DNA of 64,000 nucleotides from Alphaproteobacteria bacterium (GTDB lineage: Bacteria; Pseudomonadota; Alphaproteobacteria; Micropepsales; Micropepsaceae), in assembly GCA_016783965.1 (NCBI GenBank), contig JADHVO010000007.1:186001-250000 (forward strand). The letters are read 5' to 3'. This document shows positions 8,320-17,107 of this stretch, in pieces. How positions within the stretch are numbered: the stretch's first letter is position 1; each line of letters starts with the position of its first letter. Under the pieces are notes generated by a model. The model did not search any database. It saw only the letters and a program-made list of their open reading frames with translations, and had not been told where the DNA came from. The position numbers were made by a program, and so were the translations under genes.

Positions 8320-9707
8320 TTCGGATACAGATCGCCGACCCAGCCCAGGCTGTGAGCCAGCGCCTGGCCGGTTCGGCGATAGCCTTCCATCGTCATATGC
8401 GTCAGGTCGCGTCCCATAAGCACCGGATCGTTGTAGGCCCAGCCATAATTGCCGCCTGGCCCACCCATGTAATCCTGCCAGCTCCAGGCAATGCAATTGA
8501 ACTGTGCGCCCACCTGCGCCTGGACCTGTGCGATCTGCTGATGGATGCGTGCGTATTGCAACAGATCGAGCTCGGACGTATGGCCGTGCCTGTTAACCAG
8601 GATGCCGCGGTCCGGCGGCCCAACCAGAACGCAGGACGCGTGGGGGAACACGCTACGCATGTTGTTCAGCGTCCGAGTCAGGTCCGCAACGTACTTCTCG
8701 CGGTCGAATTTCAGGTCGCTACCCTCGTTGGTGCCGTATTCGAGTCCGATCGCGTCGTAGGTCTCGCCATGCAGCGCAGCGGCGATCGCCGCTGGATCGG
8801 CGTTCGCCCAGCCCCGCGCGGTTGAGGAGGGCAGCCCGAACACGTCGAACGTCACCAGCGGCGCGTCCTTGTAGTCGAGCAGGAAGCCTTGGAGCACCAG
8901 CGTGCCGCGTGTGACGCGCAGTTTCACCGTGCCGATTGGCGCATCCGCGTTCAGGACCAGGAAACCGGAACCGCCGGAAGACGACGGCGACAGCGTTACC
9001 GGCAGCTCGGGACCGTCATTCACCGAGACTGCGATCTCGGTGTCTCCGGCCGGGCGATAGACAATCCGCAGCGCACTCAGCGTGGCGACGCGGAACTGGG
9101 TGCGGAAGTCCAGCCACAGATAGCTCTCCGGACCGGCCGACGCGATGCGGTTGGCCAGCGCCGGTCCCACCGGCTGCACGTCTGCTTCCTTGTAGGACAG
9201 CGCCGTCGACCAGCCGCCGCCGATGCAGTAGCCGTGCAGCGTGGGAAGCCGCACATTGGCGCGGCCCATCGTGGGCGGCAGGAACCGCGTGCCCACCGTC
9301 TCGTTGTGGTCGCGGATCGCGCTTTGCAGCTCGCCCATGAACGGTCCGGCGGCAATATGGCTGTCGCCCCAGAACGCGATCCGGCGGGGCCGGGGCGTGT
9401 CCGCCGCGCTGTCGTGCAGTGCGAAGTCGGGCGCCTTGCTCAGATCTAGCATGGGCGGCTCGGCCGGATGGAAGTCGGCCAGCGCACCGAGTTCCGCGCG
9501 CGTCGGAATCTGCTCGTTGAACGGTGCCGGATGCGGCGGGCCGGGCGGCTTGGGCGGAGTGGCGGGCGCGTTCGGGCATTGCAGGTCGCCTGAGAACAGC
9601 CCGCTTGCCGACGTCAGCGTCACCGCCTGGTCGTCCGCCCGCGCGGGCATCGCCGCGACAACACATACGGCAAGCGCCGCGAACAGTCTCACCGTTTTCG
9701 CATTCAT
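8316..9707 (-). CDS. Exported SGNH/GDSL-family hydrolase or acetyltransferase
   Basis: The 463-residue protein has a Sec signal peptide (residues 1-24, ending PARA) and a proline-rich linker. The SGNH blocks follow: block I AFWGDSH with the serine nucleophile, block III EYGTNE, and a C-terminal DLTHM carrying the Asp-x-x-His pair. A beta-sandwich-like insert lies between. Such proteins remove or add O-acetyl groups on peptidoglycan or polysaccharide. It lies nine bases after the acyltransferase-SGNH-Rpf gene and is probably co-transcribed, giving a transfer and removal pair for cell-envelope acetylation (inference). Confidence 0.8.
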   Translation of the reverse strand: MNAKTVRLFAALAVCVVAAMPARADDQAVTLTSASGLFSGDLQCPNAPATPPKPPGPPHPAPFNEQIPTRAELGALADFHPAEPPMLDLSKAPDFALHDSAADTPRPRRIAFWGDSHIAAGPFMGELQSAIRDHNETVGTRFLPPTMGRANVRLPTLHGYCIGGGWSTALSYKEADVQPVGPALANRIASAGPESYLWLDFRTQFRVATLSALRIVYRPAGDTEIAVSVNDGPELPVTLSPSSSGGSGFLVLNADAPIGTVKLRVTRGTLVLQGFLLDYKDAPLVTFDVFGLPSSTARGWANADPAAIAAALHGETYDAIGLEYGTNEGSDLKFDREKYVADLTRTLNNMRSVFPHASCVLVGPPDRGILVNRHGHTSELDLLQYARIHQQIAQVQAQVGAQFNCIAWSWQDYMGGPGGNYGWAYNDPVLMGRDLTHMTMEGYRRTGQALAHSLGWVGDLYPK

Positions 9708-9716
9708 GCCGCTTGA

Positions 9717-12203
9717 TCACTCAGCCGCTGCCAGTTCCGGTGGAAGGCCTTTGTTCTTCAGCAGCGCCAGATGCAGCTTGCGCGTGTGCCTGCCGTAGAT
9801 GCCGTCACGCTGGATTCCTAGCAGCAATTCCAGATCGCGGACAACGTCGCCGCGCTCGCCGATATGGAATTGCTGCTTCAGAACGCTTTCGGGTGTGAAC
9901 GTGTATTCGCCGCTGGCCGGCGGCCGGCCCACCTTGCTGAGGCAGCCCCAGCCGGCGAAGCCGATCGGCATCTGCACGGTGCCGTTGGGGCGCGCCCAGC
10001 CGTCCGTCGCGATCCGATTCGCGACCGTGATCTGCTGTTCCGGTGTCGCCTTGTCGGGCGTCGGCGCGAACTCGGCGCCGCCCCAGGCCCTCCAGCTCGG
10101 CACGAAGATGTTGAGCCCTCCGGCATGTTGGCCGCCATGGGTCCAGTTGCCGTTGCTTTCGCACTTCGCCAGCCGCTGCCAGTAGCTGGCCGGCGCCTGC
10201 GGCTGCGCCACGCGCACCAACGTCTTCGACGAGTCGCCAGGCGGATAGGCAAAGGGCAGGTCAGGGTCGATCGCATCGGCCTTTGCGATCTTCTTGTCGC
10301 CGCCCTTCGGCGGTGGTGAAACGAGATGGCCGGCGCGCATGATCTCCGCTGCGAACACATGCATGCCCGGCACCGTCAGGTGCACGCCGTCGGAAACGAA
10401 GAAGTCCGGCTGACCCTCGGCCACGTCGTGCCAGTCCGCCAGTACCACGTTGGGATAGTCGCGCGCCACGCGTTGAATGGTGTCGTTGTTGTCGTCCTGC
10501 CAGCGCCGCGGCACATGGGTGTTCACAAGGATCACGCGCTTCCGGTCGCTCAGCAGCGACAGCATCTTGCGAAGCTGATCCTCTGTGACGATGCCGTTGG
10601 TGCCGAGATGGATCAGCACCACCGGGGTCAGCGCCTTCGCGTCCGCAAGCGCCTGGAGCTGGTTCAGCACGTTCGCCGCCTGCCAGCCGACGGTGGCATA
10701 GATGTGTATGCCCGGCAGCATCTTGGTCAGCACCGCCGAGGCACCCAGCAGCACGGAGTCGCCGACCGCCGTCACGTCCTGGCCCAGATATTCATCCACC
10801 GGAACCGTCGGCGGACGCACGGCGGGAAGCACCGGCTTCACCGGCGCGATGATTGCGTTGCTGGTGCTGGGCAGGCCGGTGTTCGGATCGAGTCCCATCG
10901 CGATCAGCACGTCTTTGGCCGGCAGCGCTTGTTTGGGGGCCATGACAAGCACGCTGGCGGCGGCGATCACCATCGTCGCAGCGCTCGCCGCCACGGCAGC
11001 CGCACGCCATGCGAACAACCCGATCCAGCGCCGGTCCGACATCAGCCGCTCCCACACCCGGCCCAGGGCGCCATGACGTATCGGCTGTTCGACATACCTG
11101 TATGACAGGGCCGAGATGCCGAGCGTCAGCACCAGACGGAACCCGAAGATCTGGTCGTGGGGCCAGTGCAGGTCGATGTCCGGCCGCGTCATCATGAAGA
11201 TCGGCCAGTGCCAGAGATAGACGCCGTAGGAGCGCTCGCCGAGCCAGCGCATCACGCCGTTGTCGAGGACTGCGCCGAACGCGGCGCTGCGATAGGTCGC
11301 GGCCATGATCAGCGCAGCGCTTGTGAGCGCCGACAGCAGGAAGCCCCAAGGGTAAAGCCATGACACGCTCTCGCTCATGGTCACCATCAGAGCGACCGTG
11401 CCGGCCAGCGGCAGAAGGCCCAGGATGAACACGCCGTCCTTGGTCGCCGGGTTGATCGCCTTCGGCTGATGATTGGGTTGCCACAGAAGACCCAGCACTG
11501 CGCCGACGATCAGTCCGAACCCGTGCGTGTCGGTGCCGAAGTAGAGCCGCGAGGCGTCCGCGCCGCTGTCGGGCAGGCCGAGCCGTTTCGCGGAGATCGC
11601 CATCCAGGCGACCGAAGCAGCCGCCAGCAATGCGGCGCCGATCGCCAGCGCCCGCCGCGAATGCTTCGGCGCCAGGAAGTACAGCACCGGCGCCCAGACG
11701 ATGTAGAACTGCTCCTCGATTGCCAGCGACCACAGATGCGTCAGCAGCGGCTGGCGCGCAATGTCGGTGAAGTAGGACTGGCCGCGGAAGATGAATTCCC
11801 AGTTCGTCACATAGAACAGCGAGGCGATGGTGTCGTCGCGCAGCCGCGGCAGAGCGTCGGGCGCCCATATCTTCGCCGCCAGGATCACGGTGACCGTCAT
11901 CAGGTAAGACGCCGGCAGCAATCGCCGCGCGCGGCGCACATAGAAGTCGCCGATGCGCAGCCGCCCGAGCTTCTCGGTCTCCGCCATCAGCAGGCTGGTG
12001 ATCAGGAAGCCGGAGATCACGAAGAACAGGTCGACGCCGAGATAGCCGCCCTTCGTCCAGGTGATGTCGGCGTGGAAGAGGAAGACGGCGGTGACCGCGA
12101 TGGCGCGCAATCCATCGAGCCCGGGCAGGCGTCCGTCCGTGAAAGTGGGCTTCACCCCCCTTGCCACGCTGGCGGACGCCACAACGTCCGGCGCGTACCC
12201 CAT
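9717..12203 (-). CDS. Acyltransferase-3/SGNH/Rpf-like/peptidoglycan-binding fusion protein
   Basis: The 828-residue protein starts with an OafA-type acyltransferase-3 membrane domain (about 25-400; LDGLRAIAV, catalytic His44 in LFHAD, GVDLFFVISGF). A periplasmic SGNH domain follows (GDSVLLGAS, LGTNGIV, DGVHLTVPG). Residues 673-755 resemble a resuscitation-promoting-factor domain: YWQRLAKCESNGNW with the catalytic-type Glu682, GGLNIFVPSW, EQQITVANRI, and a second Cys in GWGCL. The tail (about 782-828, GERGDVVRDLELLLGIQRDG) looks like a peptidoglycan-binding repeat. The first two domains together O-acetylate surface glycans in known proteins. A muralytic Rpf domain attached to them is unexpected outside Actinobacteria. 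Confidence 0.85.
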   Translation of the reverse strand: MGYAPDVVASASVARGVKPTFTDGRLPGLDGLRAIAVTAVFLFHADITWTKGGYLGVDLFFVISGFLITSLLMAETEKLGRLRIGDFYVRRARRLLPASYLMTVTVILAAKIWAPDALPRLRDDTIASLFYVTNWEFIFRGQSYFTDIARQPLLTHLWSLAIEEQFYIVWAPVLYFLAPKHSRRALAIGAALLAAASVAWMAISAKRLGLPDSGADASRLYFGTDTHGFGLIVGAVLGLLWQPNHQPKAINPATKDGVFILGLLPLAGTVALMVTMSESVSWLYPWGFLLSALTSAALIMAATYRSAAFGAVLDNGVMRWLGERSYGVYLWHWPIFMMTRPDIDLHWPHDQIFGFRLVLTLGISALSYRYVEQPIRHGALGRVWERLMSDRRWIGLFAWRAAAVAASAATMVIAAASVLVMAPKQALPAKDVLIAMGLDPNTGLPSTSNAIIAPVKPVLPAVRPPTVPVDEYLGQDVTAVGDSVLLGASAVLTKMLPGIHIYATVGWQAANVLNQLQALADAKALTPVVLIHLGTNGIVTEDQLRKMLSLLSDRKRVILVNTHVPRRWQDDNNDTIQRVARDYPNVVLADWHDVAEGQPDFFVSDGVHLTVPGMHVFAAEIMRAGHLVSPPPKGGDKKIAKADAIDPDLPFAYPPGDSSKTLVRVAQPQAPASYWQRLAKCESNGNWTHGGQHAGGLNIFVPSWRAWGGAEFAPTPDKATPEQQITVANRIATDGWARPNGTVQMPIGFAGWGCLSKVGRPPASGEYTFTPESVLKQQFHIGERGDVVRDLELLLGIQRDGIYGRHTRKLHLALLKNKGLPPELAAAE

Positions 12204-12384
12204 CCCTGGTCCCCGAAACGGCGCGAAAACTCGCTGGTAATAGCAGATCGCAATTGCAGAGGAAGTAAGGCGGCGCGATTAAGTGATGAGAATTTTTCGC
12301 AATGTTGGCCTCAGGGTGCGAAGCGGTGGGCCGACCAGGAGCCGCGCCCTTCCGCGCCGCGCCCCCGGGTGCTAAGCGAACCCC

Positions 12385-13008
12385 ATGAGCGACATCGGCG
12401 GGCCCATCGACGGCGGCGGCATTGCGCAGAGGGACGACCCTTTCGCGCTCTTCCAGGCCTGGCTGGTGGATGCCGAGAAGCACGAGCCCGGCAACCACAA
12501 CGCCATGTCGGTGGCGAGCGTCGACGCGCAGGGCCGTCCCAACGTCCGCATGGTGCTTCTCAAGGACGTCTCCAACGGCGGCTTCGTCTTCTACACGAAC
12601 TATGAGAGCGCCAAGGGCGTCGAGCTGATCGGCCAGCCCTTCGCGGCGCTGTGCCTCCACTGGAAGAGCCAGAACAGGCAGGTCCGCGTCCGCGGTTCGG
12701 TCACCAAGACAAGCGCCGCGGAATCGGACGCCTATTTCGCGACCCGCCCGAAGGACAGCCAGATCGGCTGCTGGGCGTCCGCGCAGTCGCGCCCGATGGA
12801 AGGTCGCTGGGCCTTCGAGAAGGAGATTGCGGCCACGGCCGCGAAGTACGCGCTGACGAAAGTTCCGCGTCCCCCGAACTGGGGTGGCTTCCGCGTCACG
12901 CCGTTCGAGATCGAGTTCTGGCGCGACCGCCCGTTCCGTCTGCACGACCGCCTGGTCTACCGCCGCGACGGTGACGGACCCTGGCGCACCGAGCGGCTGT
13001 TCCCCTGA
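12385..13008 (+). CDS. pdxH: Pyridoxine/pyridoxamine 5'-phosphate oxidase
   Basis: The 207-residue FMN enzyme oxidises PNP or PMP to pyridoxal 5'-phosphate. Typical segments are present: [22 protein letters not shown], where FMN contacts begin, [20 protein letters not shown], and the C-terminal [10 protein letters not shown] and W-R-T-RL-P signature. The length is normal. Its TGA overlaps the ATG of the cation-efflux gene by one base. PLP serves glyA elsewhere in the window, but no regulatory link is seen. Confidence 0.95.
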   Translation: MSDIGGPIDGGGIAQRDDPFALFQAWLVDAEKHEPGNHNAMSVASVDAQGRPNVRMVLLKDVSNGGFVFYTNYESAKGVELIGQPFAALCLHWKSQNRQVRVRGSVTKTSAAESDAYFATRPKDSQIGCWASAQSRPMEGRWAFEKEIAATAAKYALTKVPRPPNWGGFRVTPFEIEFWRDRPFRLHDRLVYRRDGDGPWRTERLFP

Positions 13009-13898
13009 TGGAGACCGAAGGCGACCTCATGCGCCGTGCGGCGATCGCGTCGCTGGCCGTGTCGCTTCTGCTGGCCGCGATCAAGCTGGCCGCCTTCCTG
13101 CTTACCAACTCGGTGGCAATGCTGGCGTCCTTCGCCGACAGCGCGATGGATCTGTTCACCTCCAGCCTGAACCTGATTGCCATACGCTCCGCGCTCCAGC
13201 CCGCCGACCACGAGCACCGCTTCGGCCACGGCAAGGCGGAAGCGCTGGCCGGCATGGCGCAGTTCGCGTTCATCACCGCGTCCGCCGTCTTCCTGGTGAT
13301 CCAGGGCGTGGAGCGGCTGGTCACGCCCGAGCCGCTCGAGAACGCCCCGCTCGCGCTCGCCGTCATGGCGGTGAGCATCGTCGCCGCCGTCGGGCTCATC
13401 ATCTACCAGCGCCGCGTGGTGGCTGAGACTGGGTCCATTGCCGTCACGGCCGACGCGCTGCACTACGTCGGCGACCTCGCCACCAATTTCGGCGTCGTCG
13501 TCGCCATCGTCCTGGTGAAGTTCGTCGGCTGGACGCATGCCGACCCGCTGATCGCGCTGTTCGTCGCCGCCATGCTGGTGTGGAGCGCCTACCACGTCTT
13601 CCGCCAGAGCTACGACCAGCTGATGGACCGCGAGATCCCCGACGCCGACCGCGAGAAGATCAAGGCCATCGTCCGTGCCCATCCGCAGGTGCGCGCCCTG
13701 CACGACCTGCGCAGCCGCATGAGCGGCCTCAACACCTTCATTCAACTCCACCTCGAGCTCGACCCCGCCATGCCGCTGATCCGCGCCCACGAGATCAGCG
13801 ACGAAGTGGAACGCGAGCTCTGCGCCGCCTTCCCCCGCGCCGAAGTCATCATCCACCAGGACCCGGCGGGGGTGGAGCAGGTCACCCCCGCCGCCTAG
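13008..13898 (+). CDS. Cation diffusion facilitator (FieF/YiiP-like)
   Basis: The 296-residue transporter has about six membrane helices and a cytoplasmic C-terminal domain. Metal site residues are visible in SFADSAMDLF of helix 2 and TADALHYVGDLATN of helix 5 (the DxxxD or HxxxD motif). The EHRFGHGKAEALAG loop is the FieF signature. The C-terminal histidines (residues near HDLRSR and IQLHLELD) are typical of the regulatory dimer domain. It exchanges protons for Zn2+ or Fe2+. Its start is coupled to pdxH. Confidence 0.9.
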   Translation: METEGDLMRRAAIASLAVSLLLAAIKLAAFLLTNSVAMLASFADSAMDLFTSSLNLIAIRSALQPADHEHRFGHGKAEALAGMAQFAFITASAVFLVIQGVERLVTPEPLENAPLALAVMAVSIVAAVGLIIYQRRVVAETGSIAVTADALHYVGDLATNFGVVVAIVLVKFVGWTHADPLIALFVAAMLVWSAYHVFRQSYDQLMDREIPDADREKIKAIVRAHPQVRALHDLRSRMSGLNTFIQLHLELDPAMPLIRAHEISDEVERELCAAFPRAEVIIHQDPAGVEQVTPAA

Positions 13899-13952
13899 TT
13901 GCGCCGTCGCGCCCGCCGCCCGACAATGCTCCCAACAAGATGGGAGAAGCAC

Positions 13953-14747
13953 ATGTCGGACCTGGTGAAAATCTCGGATGCCGGACACGTCCGCACCATC
14001 GTGCTCAACCGGCCGGAGAAGAAGAACGCGCTTTCCAACCACCTCGCCTGGGCCATCGTTGCCGCGATCGACGACGCGGCAAAGGACGACAATGTCTGGG
14101 TCGTGGCCATCACCGGCAGCGGCGACGCCTTCTGCGCCGGCCTCGATCTCTCCGGCGCCGAGCGCTTCCACCCCGCCTCGCCCCAGACTGCGATGCTCGA
14201 CGACCTCGGCTGGGTCTCGAACTTCCTGCTCGCGATCCGCAAGCGCTGCGACAAGCCGGTGATCGGCTCGATCAACGGCGTCGCGGTCGGCGCCGGGCTT
14301 GGCCTCGCCATGGCGACCGACGCGCGCATCGTGGCGAAGTCGGCGCGCCTGATGGCCGGCTACACCCGCATCGGCGGCTCGCCCGATGCCGGCCTCACCA
14401 TCACCCTGCCGCAGGCGATGGGCTATGAGCGCGCCCTGCGCTTCATGATGGAGAACACCACCGCCAATGGCGAGCAGGCCGTCGCGCTCGGCATGGCGGG
14501 CGAGGTCTGCGACGACGACAAGCTCGCCGCCCGCACCGCGGAGTATTGCGCCAGGCTGTGCGAATGGTCGCCGATCACGCTCAGGCTCTTGAAGCGCGGC
14601 ATGGTCAAGAGCCTTGAGAACACCGACATGGAGCAGCAGCTCCGCTACGAGCTCTCCAACATCCGCATCGCCTTCTCCAGCGAGGACGCCAAGGAAGCCC
14701 GCCAGGCCTTCTTCGAAAAGCGCAAGCCCGCTTTCAAGGGCAAGTAG
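13953..14747 (+). CDS. Enoyl-CoA hydratase/isomerase family protein
   Basis: The 264-residue crotonase-fold enzyme contains VLNRPEKKNAL near the N-terminus, the oxyanion-hole segment GSGDAFCAGLDL, and SINGVAVGAGLGLAMATDARI. The usual glutamate pair is not complete: the second position reads GYTRIGGSPDAG, with Asp where hydratases often have Glu. It may therefore act as an isomerase or other crotonase. The ATG at 13953 follows GGGAGAAG. No thiolase or dehydrogenase is adjacent, so the substrate is open. Confidence 0.85.
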   Translation: MSDLVKISDAGHVRTIVLNRPEKKNALSNHLAWAIVAAIDDAAKDDNVWVVAITGSGDAFCAGLDLSGAERFHPASPQTAMLDDLGWVSNFLLAIRKRCDKPVIGSINGVAVGAGLGLAMATDARIVAKSARLMAGYTRIGGSPDAGLTITLPQAMGYERALRFMMENTTANGEQAVALGMAGEVCDDDKLAARTAEYCARLCEWSPITLRLLKRGMVKSLENTDMEQQLRYELSNIRIAFSSEDAKEARQAFFEKRKPAFKGK

Positions 14748-14750
14748 GGG

Positions 14751-15530
14751 TCAGATCAGCAGCCGCTCGGCCCGCGCCACGCTGGCCGCATCCATGTGCG
14801 TGTCCAGCCCGAACACGACCTCGGCCGCCGGCATCTCGACATAGGTGCCGAAGAGCCGGTCCCACACGCTGAACACGTCGCCATAATTGCAGTTGGTCGC
14901 CGGCAACTGGAAATGATGGTGCGCGTGATGCAGGTTCGGCGTCACGAACAGCCAGCCCAGCACCCGCGCCGGCCCCGGCGGCAGCCGCATCGAGGTGTGC
15001 GAGGCGATGTTCGCCGCCGCCGCCACCGCCTGGCGCAGGATCACCACCTCGAGCGGCGCGCCGCACAGGACGATCCACAGAAGCGCGAAGCCGTTGCGGA
15101 TCGCGGTTTCGCCGGGATGCTCGCGAAACGTCGTCGACACGTCGACGGTCTGGTCGGTGTGGTGCACCAGGTGGAAGCGCCACAGGAACGGCACGTTGTG
15201 CATGATCGCGTGATAGACGTAGTCGAGCAGGTCGAGCACCACGAACATCAGCCCGATCCTCACCCACGCGCTGTCCGCGCCCGGCAGCAGGTACAGAAGC
15301 CCGACATGCCGCGCCGTCACAAACCCGGCCGCGGCCAGGCACGCCATGGTCATCACCGCCTGCACCGGCAGGGCGGCCGACATGAACACCGCATTGACCA
15401 GCGTGTGCCGCAGCTTGGCACCCGCGCGCACAGCCGACACGCGCAGTTCCATCACCCAAAGCACAGCCAGCACGGCTGCGAACAGCCCAGCCTCGGCCAG
15501 GCCCGCATGCGCAAGCAGAAAATCGCTCAA
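14751..15530 (-). CDS. Sterol desaturase / fatty acid hydroxylase superfamily membrane protein
   Basis: This membrane di-iron enzyme has the histidine clusters HAIMH, HLVHHT and HHAHHHF that bind the two irons, and about four membrane helices. The family hydroxylates or desaturates lipids such as sterols, hopanoids, ceramides or ornithine lipids. The start is uncertain: no ATG fits well, and I propose the TTG at 15530 (MSDFLLAHAG). The open frame extends upstream to 15668, but that part is arginine-rich and unlike a membrane protein. It ends three bases from the convergent hydratase gene. Confidence 0.75.
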   Translation of the reverse strand: MSDFLLAHAGLAEAGLFAAVLAVLWVMELRVSAVRAGAKLRHTLVNAVFMSAALPVQAVMTMACLAAAGFVTARHVGLLYLLPGADSAWVRIGLMFVVLDLLDYVYHAIMHNVPFLWRFHLVHHTDQTVDVSTTFREHPGETAIRNGFALLWIVLCGAPLEVVILRQAVAAAANIASHTSMRLPPGPARVLGWLFVTPNLHHAHHHFQLPATNCNYGDVFSVWDRLFGTYVEMPAAEVVFGLDTHMDAASVARAERLLI

Positions 15531-15749
15531 CCCAACAACGCCCCATGCTGGCAGAAGGCGGTCGCCCGCCCGCTGTCTCTCGTCCCTGTCCGGATGTCTG
15601 GCCCCAAAAACCGTTCGCCGGTTGCCGTTGCCTTTACAGCACCCTTGCGACCCGCGCCAGCGCCGCAACTACGTGCGTTGTGCCGTTAAGGAAAAACCCC
15701 GCGGTATCCCGGGACGAAGCGCCCCAAAGAACCTGCTACACTCCATTCC

Positions 15750-16592
15750 ATGACCGTCCGCCCGGAAACGCCGCCCGAGGAACACCGCACGCTGATTCTG
15801 ACCGGCGCGTCGCGCGGCATCGGGCACGCGACGGTGAAGCGCTTCTCCTCCGCCGGCTGGCGGGTGATCACCTGCTCGCGCCATGCCTTCCCGGAGAACT
15901 GCCCCTGGGCGGCCGGGCCGGAGGACCACATCCAGGTCGATCTCGCCGACCCCGACGACACGCTGCGTGCCGTCGCCGAAATGCGCGAGCGCCTGAAAGA
16001 CGGCAAACTCCACGCCCTTGTCAACAACGCCGGGATTTCTCCGAAGCGCGGCCCGAGCGGAGGCGCAAAGCGCCCATCACCTCCCCCTCGTGGGGAGGTC
16101 GGAAAATCGCAAGGCGATTTTCCGGGTGGGGGCGCAATTTCGCAGCGCCTCGACGCCCTTCACACCGACATGGCCACCTGGCGTCACGTGTTCGAGGTGA
16201 ACGTCTTCTCGACCATCTGGCTGGCGCAGGGCCTGAAGGACGCGCTCGCCCGCGCCCACGGCGCCATCGTCAACGTCACCTCGATCGCGGGAAGCCGCGT
16301 GCATCCCTTCGCCGGCGCCGCCTACGCCACGTCCAAGGCCGCGCTCGCCGCGCTGACGCGCGAGATGGCGGCCGACTTCGGCCCGCTGGGAGTCCGCGTC
16401 AACGCCATCGCGCCGGGAGAGATCGACACCGCGATCCTGAGCCCCGGCACCGACAAGCTGGTCGAGACCCTCCCCATGCGCCGCCTCGGCCTGCCGGAGG
16501 AGGTCGCCAAGGCGATCTATTATCTGTGCACGGACCAATCCAGCTACGTCACCGGCGCCGAGTTGCACATCAACGGCGGCCAGCACGTTTAG
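15750..16592 (+). CDS. SDR family oxidoreductase with in-frame repeat insertion
   Basis: The 280-residue short-chain dehydrogenase has TGASRGIGHATVKRF at about 14-28, LVNNAGIS near residue 90, catalytic Ser in NVTSIAGS and YATSK with Tyr and Lys. The C-terminus IYYLCTDQSSYVTGAELHINGGQ is typical. About 22 extra residues (rich in P, R, G, S) interrupt the protein shortly after NNAG. They are encoded by a palindromic repeat (16070-16135). The reading frame stays open, so the protein may still fold with this loop exposed. Substrate unknown. Confidence 0.9.
   Translation: MTVRPETPPEEHRTLILTGASRGIGHATVKRFSSAGWRVITCSRHAFPENCPWAAGPEDHIQVDLADPDDTLRAVAEMRERLKDGKLHALVNNAGISPKRGPSGGAKRPSPPPRGEVGKSQGDFPGGGAISQRLDALHTDMATWRHVFEVNVFSTIWLAQGLKDALARAHGAIVNVTSIAGSRVHPFAGAAYATSKAALAALTREMAADFGPLGVRVNAIAPGEIDTAILSPGTDKLVETLPMRRLGLPEEVAKAIYYLCTDQSSYVTGAELHINGGQHV
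16070..16135. repeat. Palindromic repeat inserted in frame inside an SDR gene
   Basis: The 66-bp element is exactly 22 codons long. It folds as an outer stem (GCGCCC with GGGCGC, then CACC with GGTG) enclosing two hairpins: CTCCCC-loop-GGGGAG and GGAAAATCGC-AAG-GCGATTTTCC. The design resembles the REP-like doublets at 28.1 and 31.4 kb, where the hairpin is followed by a GGGTGAGGGGGCGC strand. Its multiple-of-three length and absence of stops keep the host gene open, as with Rickettsia palindromic elements. I cannot test copy number here. Confidence 0.8.
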
Positions 16593-16621
16593 GACGGATT
16601 GTGTCACTGGCCGCGGATAGG

Positions 16622-17107
16622 CTAGGTCAAGCAGGTCGGACAAAGTTCCTTCACGCTAACTCCAGCTTTCTTCAGTGGCGTTGCATGTTTCTTCCAATCA
16701 GAATCAACAGCGTTAATTACGATTGCTTTTCCGCGTCGCGCCGCGGCAACAAACTTTCGATCTGACGGATCGAAGTTGGCCAGCGCGGCGTCCTTCGGAA
16801 AGGCTATGTACTGGCCGGTTTGCGCATCCTTATCCAAGGTCACACGCAAGACGCGTTTCGCGTTTCCCTGAAAGTTGAGCAAGAAACGATAGAACTCGTC
16901 TCCAACACCTGGCTGACCGTGGGGATTCAGTAGCCTGTGATATTCCTTCAGGATTTCGCCCGCGTCGTCCAAGACCGTTCTATGGCGCGCATGGTTCTTG
17001 ATTGCTTGGATCTGCAACACGCAAGTTAGGCGGCAGTCGAGGTCGTATTGGCCGTCTCGCCCATTCGCTACGACGGCGACGTTTGTATCTACGACGTAGT
17101 GAGTCAT
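16622..17107 (-). CDS. PIN-like nuclease-domain protein
   Basis: The 161-residue protein starts MTHYVVDTNVAVVANG, with Asp7 where PIN domains have their first metal ligand. Other candidate acidic ligands are Glu51/Glu55, Asp113 and Asp116 (NFDPSDRKFVAA) and Asp135/Asp137 (NAVDSDW). The order fits a PIN-type RNase. The start overlaps the stop of the ATPase gene (ATGA), so it is made as the second gene of that pair. Base composition is lower in GC than the surroundings. It may be the nuclease effector of a defence module; no antitoxin-like partner is seen. Confidence 0.7.
   Translation of the reverse strand: MTHYVVDTNVAVVANGRDGQYDLDCRLTCVLQIQAIKNHARHRTVLDDAGEILKEYHRLLNPHGQPGVGDEFYRFLLNFQGNAKRVLRVTLDKDAQTGQYIAFPKDAALANFDPSDRKFVAAARRGKAIVINAVDSDWKKHATPLKKAGVSVKELCPTCLT

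Noticed and set aside
12872..14171. Large minus-strand frame opposite the cation-efflux gene
   Set aside because: It is antisense to the CDF gene, whose metal motifs and start overlap with pdxH are clear.
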